In this document: positions 40,977-50,243 of the stretch, one piece after another | Layout of the letters: every line of letters starts with the position of its first letter | Numbering within the stretch: the first letter of the stretch is position 1 | DNA from: SIG440 sp045120135 | GTDB lineage: Bacteria; Bacillota; Clostridia; Monoglobales; Monoglobaceae | Assembly: GCA_045120135.1 (NCBI GenBank) | Contig: JBGVEN010000010.1 | Location: 186,001-250,000, forward strand | Direction: 5' to 3' | Length of the DNA stretch: 64,000 nt | The notes under the pieces: generated by a model | What the model was told of the DNA's origin: nothing | The model's input: the letters and a program-made list of their open reading frames with translations, nothing else | The model's database searches: none | Translations under genes and position numbers: made by a program

Positions 40977-42149
40977 CTATCTACCAAGCATAACCGCAGA
41001 ATTGCCCACATTTATCAAAATTGTAAGTATAATTACAAACATAACAACAACCGCAACGGTCATTGAAAGAACCGATGAGACTGAATCAGCAAGCTCTGAA
41101 ACACATTTAACGCATCTTTCGTCTGATATTGGTTGTATCAATGCTGCGCAAAGTCTAAACAAAATCAGACAAGCTGAAATTTTAATAACAGGGATAACAT
41201 TCATTGCAATTACAATTATTATACCTGCAACACCAATCGAATTTTTAATAACAACGCTGCAATTCATTACTGTTTCTACAGTTTCGGAAAGTATACCGCC
41301 AACCATAGGTATTAAATTAGATGCAGCAAATTTGGTCACCTTTACTGTCAGTCCGTCTGCGCTTCCGGCTGCAACACCTTGAAGGCCGGTTATTCCCACA
41401 AAAAGTGTAAGCATAATTCCAAGTCCCCACTTAACTATTTTGTTTATAAGCTGGACAAGTTTTTCAGCACTAAAACCTGTTGAGAGATTGCTCACTATAT
41501 TTAGACCTGCCGCCATTAACACAAGTGGCAAAAACAGTTTTTCTATTGCCCATTGTGTAACCTCTATAATAGACATAAGCACAAGTTCAAATGTAGAAGC
41601 AGATATTACAGCACCGCTGGTTGCAAGACTAACCAAAGTTACGGGAAGCAGGGTGCGCATAAAAACCGAAATATTGCGGATTACTTCCCTGCCGCAACCG
41701 ATTACCTCAAAAAATACCGCAGCGGCAATACCGGCGATCATACAATAACACGTAAAAAAAGATGCTTGTGATGCGCCCTTTACCTTTAATCCATCTTGAA
41801 AATTAATTATGTATCCACCAATTATTGAAAGAGCCGGTATAAATATAAGCACCTTTGCCGTCCGTTTTACTTCTTTAAAAAGCAACTCTACAAGTCTATC
41901 AATAAGCACTTTAGGGGAAAATGAAACATCACCTTTTGCTATACTGCCAAGCAGTTCGGTTACATCAAAGTCGGGAATCATTTTTTCGATATTATCACTG
42001 CCAACAATTGCAATTCCATCCCCCAATGTTTCACCATATATGTTGATATATTCATCAATTATCTGTGTTTCTATTTCAACTTTTTCAGCGTAAGTCATAC
42101 TGTTTATCAGCAAAAATATAAACAACAAAATCTTTAGGATTTTTTTCAT
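40977..42149 (-). CDS. spoIIIAE: Stage III sporulation protein AE
   Basis: 390 residues. Signal-like N terminus (ILLFIFLLINSMTYA) and then about seven hydrophobic helices, including IPALSIIGGYII and ILSETVETVMNCSVVIKNSIG segments characteristic of SpoIIIAE. A polytopic membrane protein proposed to be part of the export channel between mother cell and forespore. It follows spoIIIAD by 16 nt. Confidence 0.93.
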   Translation of the reverse strand: MKKILKILLFIFLLINSMTYAEKVEIETQIIDEYINIYGETLGDGIAIVGSDNIEKMIPDFDVTELLGSIAKGDVSFSPKVLIDRLVELLFKEVKRTAKVLIFIPALSIIGGYIINFQDGLKVKGASQASFFTCYCMIAGIAAAVFFEVIGCGREVIRNISVFMRTLLPVTLVSLATSGAVISASTFELVLMSIIEVTQWAIEKLFLPLVLMAAGLNIVSNLSTGFSAEKLVQLINKIVKWGLGIMLTLFVGITGLQGVAAGSADGLTVKVTKFAASNLIPMVGGILSETVETVMNCSVVIKNSIGVAGIIIVIAMNVIPVIKISACLILFRLCAALIQPISDERCVKCVSELADSVSSVLSMTVAVVVMFVIILTILINVGNSAVMLGR

Positions 42150-42165
42150 TTGAATATCCCCTAAA

Positions 42166-42558
42166 CTATCCGAAATGTATTATATCATTGACTATTTCCA
42201 GCAGCTTATATATAACCGGCATTGAAAGTGCCATAATAATAACCTTGCCGGCAAACTCTATTTTTGACGCTGTGGATGACTCTCCCGCATCACGACAAAG
42301 CTCTGCACCAAATTGGGCTATGTATGCAATCCCTGTGATTTTAAGGATAAGGGTTATATATCGGCTTTCAACGCCCAATTGTCCGGACAAATCTTTAATC
42401 ATATCCGTAATTACTTTAAGATACGGAAGTGCCATAATAAAAATCACCGATGCAGCTGCTAGTGAAATACCAATTGAAATTTCCGGCTTCCAACCTTTGA
42501 CAAAAACCGCAAGCGCAGTTGCCGCCAGACCTATTCCCACTAATTTGAATATATCCAT
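42166..42558 (-). CDS. spoIIIAD: Stage III sporulation protein AD
   Basis: 130 residues with four hydrophobic helices: LVGIGLAATALAVFVKG, ISLAAASVIFIMALPYL, LILKITGIAYIAQFGAELC and VIIMALSMPVIYKLLEIV. AELCRDAGESS between helices three and four is the family hallmark. A membrane component of the SpoIIIA complex. The next gene upstream, spoIIIAC, ends 8 nt before it. Confidence 0.93.
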   Translation of the reverse strand: MDIFKLVGIGLAATALAVFVKGWKPEISIGISLAAASVIFIMALPYLKVITDMIKDLSGQLGVESRYITLILKITGIAYIAQFGAELCRDAGESSTASKIEFAGKVIIMALSMPVIYKLLEIVNDIIHFG

Positions 42559-42566
42559 ATCCTCAC

Positions 42567-42764
42567 CTAAAGGTCAAAGACGGTTTTTATTGTTTCAAAC
42601 AATGCACTTATCTGGTCAATCACCATAAAAAGTACAACTACCAATCCGGCAAGGGTGGTCATCATCGCCTGGTCTTCTCGTCCGCTTCTCACAAGCAATT
42701 GATTTAGCACAGCAACAAGAATTCCTATTGCCGCTACCTTAAATATCAAATCAACATCGCTCAT
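42567..42764 (-). CDS. spoIIIAC: Stage III sporulation protein AC
   Basis: 65 residues, the usual length, with two TM helices (DLIFKVAAIGILVAVLNQLL and MMTTLAGLVVVLFMVIDQI) joined by the loop VRSGREDQAM, which is conserved in SpoIIIAC. A small membrane component of the SpoIIIA complex, encoded between AB and AD as expected. Confidence 0.93.
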   Translation of the reverse strand: MSDVDLIFKVAAIGILVAVLNQLLVRSGREDQAMMTTLAGLVVVLFMVIDQISALFETIKTVFDL

Positions 42765-42788
42765 AAAAACACCTCCTCTTTGGTATTG

Positions 42789-43307
42789 CTAAAAAAGTAG
42801 AATTACAATAAAAATCCCCATAAGAACCCCAAGTCCACGGTACATTTTTACATTACTTGATGCAGCAGATTGAGCTTCTGTTTGTGCAATTTTAAGCCGC
42901 ATAAGTGTAAGTTTAATATTATTTTTTTCTTTTTCACTATTACCCTGGCCAAGTGTCTTTGAAAAATCCAACAAAATTTGCTTATCAGAATCACTTAGAT
43001 ACAAATCATCGCTTGAGTGTTCAATTGCTCTTTTCCAAACTTTATACATATCACAGCATTTGTTTTTACTTAATCTGTATGAAATGTACCTGAATATATC
43101 CGAAATTATATTCTCGGTATTCTTTGATAATTTATCAAATGCTTCATCAAGCGGAATATTAAGAAATCCAATATCATATTCAAGCTGTACAAATGCATTT
43201 TCAAATTCCGACAGCTGTTTCACTCTTTTATGAAATCTTGCCGCCAAAAGCATTCCCAAAGCTGAACAACCACCAAGAATTACTGCACATGCAAGAAATT
43301 TGACCAA
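42789..43307 (-). CDS. spoIIIAB: Stage III sporulation protein AB
   Basis: 172 residues. One TM helix at each end (ILGGCSALGMLLAARFHKR and YRGLGVLMGIFIVILLF), enclosing a cytoplasmic helical region with AFVQLEYDIGFLNIPLDEAF and LGQGNSEKEKNNI. It resembles the T2SS F-domain platform protein family. Its start abuts the spoIIIAA stop, so translation is coupled. Confidence 0.92.
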   Translation of the reverse strand: MVKFLACAVILGGCSALGMLLAARFHKRVKQLSEFENAFVQLEYDIGFLNIPLDEAFDKLSKNTENIISDIFRYISYRLSKNKCCDMYKVWKRAIEHSSDDLYLSDSDKQILLDFSKTLGQGNSEKEKNNIKLTLMRLKIAQTEAQSAASSNVKMYRGLGVLMGIFIVILLF

Positions 43308-44237
43308 TTATACCACTTCCGTCACCATACCGGATATTCGCGTATTCATACCATACCCATCCTTATTTAATAAAATAATTTGACTAAAGCCTATACCACC
43401 CAAAAGTTCATTAACAACCGGTCTTTTTTTGATTTCCTCAACACTTTTTCCGTGGGTGGTTGCAATAACCGAAACACCTGTTCCAAAGCATTTTTTTATT
43501 GCTTCCGCATCGTCCGAAGTTGCTATCTCATCGGTAATAATTATTTGCGGAGACATTGAGCGAAGTAACATAACTATTGAGTCTGCCTTTGATGCGTTCT
43601 CTAATACATCAGTCTGTACTCCTATATCATTTTGAGGAATACCACGATACAGACAAGCAATTTCCCCTCTGTCATCTGCTATCCCTATTTTTATACCCTT
43701 ATCAGACAGCTGCCGTGCCAAATCACGAAGTACTGTTGTTTTGCCGCCCATTGGCGGAGCAACAAGTAATGTATTTTTTATTCCCCAAGGGGTAAAAATG
43801 TCGTTAATAATTTCGTTTGCAGCACCAATCACTTCTCTGGCTATACGGATATTTAAAGAGCTTATTTCACGGAATGCATCAATCTTTCTTCCGCTTACTG
43901 CAGCTTTTCCGGTAATTCCCACACGGTGCCCACCACGTATTGTAACAAAGCCTTGGCGGATGTCCTCAGCATAAGCATAAACAGAATTTTCGCATATAGC
44001 TTGAAATATCCTTTTTAAATCCTGACACTTAACAATATACGCACCGCCTACAGCAGGCGAAAGCTCTCCATTGCATAGAACCGCAAATCCCCCCTGCGTT
44101 GTGTTAACGATTAACGGAAGCCCGCTTCGTATTCTTATCTCAAGCAACGAATCTCCCGCCGTTTCAAAAGTTTTTTTTAGAATAGCTTTAAGGTTATCCG
44201 GAAAATATCCTAAAATCTCTGCAAGTCTTAGATCCAT
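43308..44237 (-). CDS. spoIIIAA: Stage III sporulation protein AA, secretion-type ATPase
   Basis: 309 residues. Central P-loop ATPase domain with Walker A APPMGGKTTVLRDLAR and the ADDRGEIACLYRGIPQNDIG block, Walker B IIITDEIATSDD and GTGVSVIATTHG. SpoIIIAA is related to type II/IV secretion ATPases and powers the mother cell-to-forespore channel. First gene of the eight-gene operon. A sigma-E-like -35 element lies upstream, and hflX is separated from it by a terminator. Confidence 0.95.
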   Translation of the reverse strand: MDLRLAEILGYFPDNLKAILKKTFETAGDSLLEIRIRSGLPLIVNTTQGGFAVLCNGELSPAVGGAYIVKCQDLKRIFQAICENSVYAYAEDIRQGFVTIRGGHRVGITGKAAVSGRKIDAFREISSLNIRIAREVIGAANEIINDIFTPWGIKNTLLVAPPMGGKTTVLRDLARQLSDKGIKIGIADDRGEIACLYRGIPQNDIGVQTDVLENASKADSIVMLLRSMSPQIIITDEIATSDDAEAIKKCFGTGVSVIATTHGKSVEEIKKRPVVNELLGGIGFSQIILLNKDGYGMNTRISGMVTEVV

Positions 44238-44271
44238 AATTCACACTCTTTTCCATAAGTTTTGTTTAATT

Positions 44272-44279
44272 TATATGAC
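44272..44279 (-). promoter_or_regulatory. Possible sigma-E -35 element of the spoIIIA operon
   Basis: Minus strand reads GTCATATA, close to the sigma-E -35 form GTCATATT. The -10 about 14 nt downstream (around CTTATGGA) is a poor match to CATANNNT. Sigma-E control of spoIIIA is established in Bacillus; here it is inference. Confidence 0.4.
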
Positions 44280-44300
44280 ACTTTGTCCACCGTTAGAACA

Positions 44301-44332
44301 AAAAAAATCTCTGCTCAAGCAGAGATTTTTTT
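44301..44332 (-). terminator. Terminator of hflX
   Basis: Stem AAAAAAATCTCTGCT (44301-44315) with AGCAGAGATTTTTTT (44318-44332), overlapping the hflX stop codon. It separates hflX from spoIIIAA. Confidence 0.85.
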
Positions 44333-45587
44333 AAATTATATATTCTTTAACAGCATCTAAAACAATAATATCAACAAGCGCATCGGCAAGAATCCCATCG
44401 GCAGTATACTCTTCAGAGAAAACCTTACCGTTTGTACGAATGAGGCTTAATTTTCCTGCTTCGGTATATGGAATCATAAGGTTTAATCGTTTAACTGTTG
44501 ATTTAAGCGATTCTGAGATTTCTTTTAACAGTTTATCCAAACCATATCCGGTTTTTGCAGATATGAAAACCGTTTTTTCACCCATAACAACACCTTTATC
44601 ACCCAAGGTATCACATTTATTAGCAACTGTGAGCATCGGGATGTTACCGCCACCCAGTTCGGTAATCTGATTCTTTGTTATATTAACCTGTTCAAGTGCT
44701 TCTTCGGATGAAACATCACATACATTAAGGATTAAATCTGCATTTACAGCCTCCTCTAAAGTGGATTTAAATGCTTCAACCAAATTGTGGGGAAGTCTGC
44801 TGACAAGTCCAACTGTATCCACCAGCATAACCGTTCTGCCATCCGGTAATTCAAGAGCCCGTGCTGTTGGGTCAAGAGTTGCAAACAACATATTTTCCGC
44901 CAGAACGCCAGCTTTAGTCAAAGCATTAAGCAAGGTGGATTTGCCTACATTGGTATATCCTACAATAGCTACCGTTGTCACTCCGTCTTTTTTGCGCCTT
45001 TTGTGTGCGTATTCACGGCGTTTTGTCAGTTCCTCTAATTGGTCCTCAAGCTTTTCAATTCTTCGTCTGATATAACGTTTATCGGTTTCGAGCTTTGCTT
45101 CGCCTGGACCACGTGTGCCTATACCTCCGCCTTGTCTTGAAAGAACATTGCCCAATCCGGCTAAGCGAGGCAGACGATATTTAAGCTGTGCGAGCTCTAC
45201 CTGAAGTCTGCCTTCTGCACTTTTTGCTCGTTGTGCAAAAATATCCAGGATAAGTGTGGTGCGGTCGATTACGGTCACGCCCGTTGCATCTTCAATGTTT
45301 CGCATTTGTGATGCAGTGAGTTCGTGGTTGAATATAACCATTTCTATCTCGTTGTTTTTACAGAACTCCGAAAGCTCCATAAGTTTACCTGAGCCTATGC
45401 AGGTTGCCGCTTCAAACGCACGGCTTTTCTGTACAAAGTGAGCCACAACATCTGCACCGGCAGTTTCTGCAAGACTTTCGAGTTCATCCATTGAGCTTTC
45501 CATATCAAATTCGCCTGTATCAACACCGCACAGCACCGCAAGCGGGCGCACCTCTTCGGTTTTTATTTCAATCATTTCTGCTGCCAT
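44331..45587 (-). CDS. hflX: Ribosome-associated GTPase HflX
   Basis: 418 residues. N-terminal HflX domain with GSGKLMEL and NHELTASQMRNIED, a coiled linker with the glycine-rich RQGGGIGTRGPGEAKLETDKR motif, then a GTPase domain: G1 GYTNVGKSTL, G3 DTVGLV, G4 NKCD. HflX splits stalled or heat-damaged 70S ribosomes. Start: ATG 45587, 8 nt after GGGAG; an in-frame TTG at 45602 is less likely. It follows the PBP gene by 24 nt. Confidence 0.94.
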   Translation of the reverse strand: MAAEMIEIKTEEVRPLAVLCGVDTGEFDMESSMDELESLAETAGADVVAHFVQKSRAFEAATCIGSGKLMELSEFCKNNEIEMVIFNHELTASQMRNIEDATGVTVIDRTTLILDIFAQRAKSAEGRLQVELAQLKYRLPRLAGLGNVLSRQGGGIGTRGPGEAKLETDKRYIRRRIEKLEDQLEELTKRREYAHKRRKKDGVTTVAIVGYTNVGKSTLLNALTKAGVLAENMLFATLDPTARALELPDGRTVMLVDTVGLVSRLPHNLVEAFKSTLEEAVNADLILNVCDVSSEEALEQVNITKNQITELGGGNIPMLTVANKCDTLGDKGVVMGEKTVFISAKTGYGLDKLLKEISESLKSTVKRLNLMIPYTEAGKLSLIRTNGKVFSEEYTADGILADALVDIIVLDAVKEYII

Positions 45588-45611
45588 ATACTGTTCTCCC
45601 AAAGTTTAAGT

Positions 45612-46997
45612 CTATTTTATTGCAGATAAATACTTATTTATAACATTACGCGCAATAGGTGCTGCAGAATCTCCACCGCTTCGTCCGTCATTCTCAAGAA
45701 TAACCGCAACCGCAATTTGGGGATTTTCCGCCGGAGCAAACCCCACAAACCAAGCGTGGTCCTTATTTTTCTCATTTTCCGCTGTTCCTGTTTTTCCGGC
45801 AACTGTAACACCGCTTATCCGAGCCTTTGTTCCTGTACCATTTCTGACCGTTTCAACCATTTGCTCAGCAATATATGCAGCACATTCCTGTGAAACTGCT
45901 CGTCCAAGACTTTTTGATTTTCCGTTTGAAATTACTGTATTATTTTTGGTTACACTGTCTACAATGTACGGTCTTAATATTTCGCCGCCGTTTGCTATTG
46001 CAGAACATATTACCGCCATTTCCATCGGAGTAACTAAAAGCTGACCCTGACCTATTGCAACTAATGCTGAATCAGAATTGGTCATTTTTTTATATTCTAT
46101 ACGGCTTGAAGATATTGGAATATCCGAATTAAAAGCTTTACCTATCCAGAATCTTTCGGAAATCTCTTTCATAATTTCGCTTCCAAGTTCAAAACCAATA
46201 GAGCAAAACACCTGGTTGCTCGAAACCTGAAACGCCTTTTCAAGCGAAATTTCGCCATAGGCTTTTTTGTTATAGTTATCGACCGTTAAATCGTCAATCT
46301 TGAATTTACCCTCGTCTTTAAAGAGCTTATTCTGATAGCCGTTTTCAAATGCAGCAGCAGCGGTCACTATTTTATATGTCGAGCCGGGAGGGTAAAGTCC
46401 CTGAACCGCTCTGGGAATAAGCGGTGAATTCTCATCCTCAACAATGTTTCCCCAATTTGCTTCAAGTGATGCAGAGTTCGGATCAAAATCCGGCAAACTT
46501 ATCATAGATAGAATTTTTCCCGTTTCGGGGTCAAGTGCAACAAGTGCACCTCGCTTTCCCCGCATTTGTTCGTATGCATGCTTCTGAATAGTGTTATTAA
46601 TTGTCAGATTAAGGTCAAAGCCTTGTTTTTTGTCGCCCTGAAATAAATCCAAATCTCCCTTACCCAAAAGCTCGCTGTCATACTCCATTTCGAGCAGACT
46701 CTTACCGTAAACTTGCGAACAGTAGCCTATAATATGGCTGTAAAGTCTGCCAAACGGATATTTTCTTACAGTATCACCTTTGCCATCATCAACAGTTTCA
46801 GCCAAAACAAGACCCGAGGAATCATATATAGTACCTCGTGTTATATACCTCTCGTCATCCCATTGTCTCCTGTTGTATGGATTAACAGAAACTTTTTCTG
46901 CCTGAAACATATTAAAATACATCAGATAACTGAGGAGTGCAAGGAACAATGCAGAAATCACCACAAGAACCCGAATAATCCGTTTATTTGTCTTCAT
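45612..46997 (-). CDS. Class B penicillin-binding protein (transpeptidase)
   Basis: 461 residues, short for a class B PBP. One N-terminal TM helix (VLVVISALFLALLSYLMYF), a small dimerisation region and a transpeptidase domain with all three motifs: S-X-X-K in PGSTYKIVTAAAAF, S-X-N in VSSNQVF, K-T-G in AGKTGTAEN. It crosslinks peptidoglycan together with the FtsW/RodA-type glycosyltransferase whose gene it overlaps by 14 nt. The gene set FHA-FtsW/RodA-PBP suggests a cell-elongation or spore-cortex role. Confidence 0.92.
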   Translation of the reverse strand: MKTNKRIIRVLVVISALFLALLSYLMYFNMFQAEKVSVNPYNRRQWDDERYITRGTIYDSSGLVLAETVDDGKGDTVRKYPFGRLYSHIIGYCSQVYGKSLLEMEYDSELLGKGDLDLFQGDKKQGFDLNLTINNTIQKHAYEQMRGKRGALVALDPETGKILSMISLPDFDPNSASLEANWGNIVEDENSPLIPRAVQGLYPPGSTYKIVTAAAAFENGYQNKLFKDEGKFKIDDLTVDNYNKKAYGEISLEKAFQVSSNQVFCSIGFELGSEIMKEISERFWIGKAFNSDIPISSSRIEYKKMTNSDSALVAIGQGQLLVTPMEMAVICSAIANGGEILRPYIVDSVTKNNTVISNGKSKSLGRAVSQECAAYIAEQMVETVRNGTGTKARISGVTVAGKTGTAENEKNKDHAWFVGFAPAENPQIAVAVILENDGRSGGDSAAPIARNVINKYLSAIK

Positions 46998-48225
46998 TCT
47001 GCTGCGCACCTGCCTTTCTTGCCTCCAAAGCGGAAATCGCCTGCATTATACCAAGCGAAGCAAAGCTTACAACAACTGATGTTCCGCCATAGCTGACAAA
47101 AGGTAAAGTTATTCCGGTAAGGGGAATAAACTTGATTACACCGCCAATTATTATAAAAGTCTGTAACGCAAACATAAGGGTAATTCCAAGCCCCACCGCT
47201 TTGTTATATGAATTGGTTGTGTTCAATGTAATCTTAAAACATCTATAAGCAATTAAAAAGAAAAGAATAATTACGGCAGCACCGCCAAAAACGCCCATTT
47301 CCTCACATATTGCAGAAAAAATGAAATCTGTATGAACCTCCGGTATATAGTCGGGCGAACCGTTCCCCAATCCCCTGCCAAAATAACCGCCGGCTGCAAT
47401 CGCAAATAGTGACTGAGCTATCTGATAGCCTTTATTTGAAACATCATTCCACGGATTGAGCCATACTCCAACTCTCACCTGAATATGATACAAAAAGAAA
47501 TAACCCAAAACTGCAACAATCGATGCGGCAATTATATTTGCTGGAAGAAACCATTTTTCCTCTTCATACACATAAATCATAAAGATAAATATAAGGAATA
47601 CAACAAGTATTGTACCCCAGTCACGCTGGAGTACAAGAAAAAGAATATAAGTGTATGTTACCGCTCCTGTCATAAGCGTGGGTGAAACTTTAAAAAACGG
47701 TTTTGTCCAGCTTCCGGAATAATGGCATGCAAGAAACATTATATATAAAATCTTAATAATCTCGGATGGCTGAAACGAAAGCGGACCAACACTTATCCAG
47801 TTTCGTGAACCGTTAACTGTTTTGCCTATAACCAATGTAAGGACAAACAGACACACTCCGCCAACCGCGTAAAGAAACCATAGCCTGTTCCAGAATCTGA
47901 TATTATAATAAATGCAGTATGTAACAAAAAATACTATACCGCCTATACATATCCAGACAATCTGCCGTGCACCCATAATAATATCAAGCCTGCAAAGCAT
48001 CAGCACGCCTATTGTCATAAGCATTGATGCAAGCAGCATAAGGAACTTGTCCCCCATATTACAAAGAACAAGAATGCTATACATCAAAATAAACAGACCT
48101 AAAAGACCAAGTCCTACATAAAGAACATTGGTCTTATAATCATTGGCAAAAAACAGGAGAAGAAATCCAAGTGCATTCATAATTACCAGCAAGTATGCAG
48201 GTAATTTAAAGTTTGCCCGTTTCAT
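46984..48225 (-). CDS. FtsW/RodA/SpoVE-family peptidoglycan glycosyltransferase
   Basis: 413 residues with about ten TM helices. SEDS motifs: NGSRNWISVGPLSFQPSEIIKI, QRDWGTILVVFLIF, GLGNGSPDYIPEVHTDFIFSAICEEMG (read in parts) and PFVSYGGTSVV. SEDS proteins polymerise lipid II and work as a pair with a class B PBP, here encoded by the next gene. Whether it is FtsW, RodA or SpoVE cannot be settled without a tree. Confidence 0.93.
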   Translation of the reverse strand: MKRANFKLPAYLLVIMNALGFLLLFFANDYKTNVLYVGLGLLGLFILMYSILVLCNMGDKFLMLLASMLMTIGVLMLCRLDIIMGARQIVWICIGGIVFFVTYCIYYNIRFWNRLWFLYAVGGVCLFVLTLVIGKTVNGSRNWISVGPLSFQPSEIIKILYIMFLACHYSGSWTKPFFKVSPTLMTGAVTYTYILFLVLQRDWGTILVVFLIFIFMIYVYEEEKWFLPANIIAASIVAVLGYFFLYHIQVRVGVWLNPWNDVSNKGYQIAQSLFAIAAGGYFGRGLGNGSPDYIPEVHTDFIFSAICEEMGVFGGAAVIILFFLIAYRCFKITLNTTNSYNKAVGLGITLMFALQTFIIIGGVIKFIPLTGITLPFVSYGGTSVVVSFASLGIMQAISALEARKAGAQQNEDK

Positions 48226-48758
48226 TATGCACCCTCCTCAAAAATAACCTGAAGTCCACCAAAAGAAATCTCATCACCCGTATGGAGAGTTTTTACCTTT
48301 TTCAAACGAACCTCATTCAGAAAAGTTCCGTTTTTGCTGCCCATATCGCCTATGTACCATATACCTTTTTCATACCAAATCTGAAAATGTTCAACTGACA
48401 GATACATATCTTTTATCGAAATATCGCAATCTGCTCCTCTGCCGATTATCGCACCTTTTTCACCAATTTTATACGAGGCCTTCATTCCGCATTCCTTTGA
48501 CTCACGGGACTTCACCGTTCTAAGATATGCAACAATGTGACGATTCTTCAGTTTTAAAGTTTTAGACTCATCATCTTCTTCAATAGACTCATTAACTTCG
48601 TCTACTTCATTTTCCATATCATATTCGTCATCCGCTTCGCCACGGTTAATGCGCTTTATATCCATATAAATAAGAGCGATAACGCTGAAAATAAACAAAT
48701 ATATAATTGTGGTAAATACATAGCTCAAAAAAGAAGAAATTAATGAATAAACAGACAT
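48225..48758 (-). CDS. Membrane-anchored FHA-domain protein
   Basis: 177 residues. N-terminal TM helix (YVFTTIIYLFIFSVIALIYM), an acidic linker (DEYDMENEVDEVNESIEEDDE) and a C-terminal FHA domain: GAIIGRGADCDISIKD, SVEHFQI, GSKNGTFLNEVRL. FHA domains bind phosphothreonine, so it may link Ser/Thr kinase signalling to the SEDS-PBP pair encoded downstream. No kinase gene is in this window. AAAGGAGG lies 6 nt before ATG 48758. It shares its last base with the SEDS gene start. Confidence 0.88.
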   Translation of the reverse strand: MSVYSLISSFLSYVFTTIIYLFIFSVIALIYMDIKRINRGEADDEYDMENEVDEVNESIEEDDESKTLKLKNRHIVAYLRTVKSRESKECGMKASYKIGEKGAIIGRGADCDISIKDMYLSVEHFQIWYEKGIWYIGDMGSKNGTFLNEVRLKKVKTLHTGDEISFGGLQVIFEEGA

Positions 48759-48787
48759 AAATTTCCTCCTTTCTACAAAAATCACAA

Positions 48788-48818
48788 AGGCAATAATGCA
48801 GAGCACGCACTATTGCCT
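48788..48818 (-). terminator. Terminator of the foldase gene
   Basis: AGGCAATAATGC-type arms (48788-48799 and 48807-48818) pair over 12 bp with one G-U, and a T-rich run follows on the minus strand. Confidence 0.6.
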
Positions 48819-48830
48819 CAAGAAAATCGG

Positions 48831-50174
48831 TTATTTGGTCTCGGCGTTTTCTTCAGCCTGAGGTGTGCCAAAGTAATCCTCAAGATTAATTGTAATGTTT
48901 ATTTTGTTGTACACGCCCTTTTTAACACGAACATCTACATTCTTCTTAAGCATTTCAATATACTCATCAGGAGTTATTGCTCTTTCCAATCTCTTGATAA
49001 TATGATATCCGTAGGGAGTTTCAACTATTTCACTGATACCCCCAACTTCAAGTGCAAAGGATGCATCAGCAAATTCCTGAACCATTGTTCCGTCATTTGC
49101 AAATGTGTAACCTTCAGCTGTTGCACCGGGGTCATCATTATACTGCTCAACAAGCTTATCGAAGTCATCACCATTCTTTGCCTTTACAAGAACTTCCTCA
49201 GCTTCTTTTTTGGCTGCAGCCTTTGCTTCGTCGGTAATATTTCCTGCATCGTCTTTTCCAAACTCAACAAGAATATGTTTTACTGTTACCTTATCATCAG
49301 AAAGCTGACCTTTAACATTCTCGGGCACATATCTTGATATATCTTTTGACATATCATCGTAAACCTTCTGCATGTAAATCTGAATTCTCTGGATTTCAGC
49401 AAGGGTTTCTTCGCTTTCATAGCCACTCTTTTTAAGAATTTCTTCAAAGCTATCGCCATAGTTCTTTTTCTGCTCATCAATCCAGTCGGTAATCTTCTTT
49501 TCGTCTGTTTCGTCTAAAGCAACACCATTCTTTTTACCCTCACCTATGGTTGCGTAAATCGGAATTAGAGTATCCATTGCCATCCCTTTTGAAAGTTCAA
49601 GGTACGAAAGACCCGATGTCTCTTCAACCTGATTCCAGTCAAAGCCGGCAACATCAGTAAGCATCTGCATCTGGATAAGAGTATAAACGCTGTTTATACC
49701 TGATGAATTAACAACAAAATTAAATAAATCTTTGGAAACTTTTTCACCGTTAATTGTAAGAGCAACATCCTTGTTTTTACCTGCAATTTTTTCAAAAGCC
49801 GTAACAGCCGGATTTTCAAATTTAATATTGTCAATATTAAGCACTTTGCCGGTTTCTTCACTCGAAGAAATTGGTTTATTGACAGCCGTATTTCCGCCGA
49901 TACCCTCAATTGCACAAACGAAGTAAGCCATAATTGCAATAATTACAGCAATAACACCCGTAATAATCAATCCGTTTTTCATTCTTTTGCGTTTAAGTTC
50001 ACGGATTGCTTCAATCTCTTCTTCGGTAAGCTCCGGTTCTTCTGTTACTTCTTGAAGGTCTTCTAAAACTTCTTCAAATACTTCAACCTCGTCTTCAGAT
50101 ACGGGGTTTATAGTTTCTTCAGAGGGTTTCTCCTCAAAAATATCATCATTTTCTCTTATGTTTTCATTTTCCAT
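48831..50174 (-). CDS. Membrane-anchored parvulin-type peptidyl-prolyl isomerase (SurA/PrsA-like)
   Basis: 447 residues. Very acidic cytoplasmic N-terminal region of about 70 residues, a TM helix (GLIITGVIAVIIAIMAYFV), a SurA-N-like helical domain and a PpiC/parvulin domain near residue 300 (VKHILVEFGKD, GDDFDKLVEQYNDDP, FADASFALEVGGISEIVETPYGYHI, read in parts). There is no lipobox, so unlike PrsA it is held by the TM helix. It probably helps exported proteins fold. It follows mfd in the same direction, a pairing common in Clostridia. Confidence 0.87.
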   Translation of the reverse strand: MENENIRENDDIFEEKPSEETINPVSEDEVEVFEEVLEDLQEVTEEPELTEEEIEAIRELKRKRMKNGLIITGVIAVIIAIMAYFVCAIEGIGGNTAVNKPISSSEETGKVLNIDNIKFENPAVTAFEKIAGKNKDVALTINGEKVSKDLFNFVVNSSGINSVYTLIQMQMLTDVAGFDWNQVEETSGLSYLELSKGMAMDTLIPIYATIGEGKKNGVALDETDEKKITDWIDEQKKNYGDSFEEILKKSGYESEETLAEIQRIQIYMQKVYDDMSKDISRYVPENVKGQLSDDKVTVKHILVEFGKDDAGNITDEAKAAAKKEAEEVLVKAKNGDDFDKLVEQYNDDPGATAEGYTFANDGTMVQEFADASFALEVGGISEIVETPYGYHIIKRLERAITPDEYIEMLKKNVDVRVKKGVYNKINITINLEDYFGTPQAEENAETK

Positions 50175-50217
50175 AAAACTAAACCTCACTTTTATTAAAA
50201 TGATTGTGTTTAAACTT

Positions 50218-50223
50218 ATTATA
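50218..50223 (-). promoter_or_regulatory. Possible -10 element for the foldase gene
   Basis: A perfect TATAAT on the minus strand in the 69-nt gap after mfd. The -35 region (AGAAAA at 17 nt) is poor, so a separate promoter is only possible. Confidence 0.3.
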
Positions 50224-50243
50224 CTACATATAAAATAATTTTT

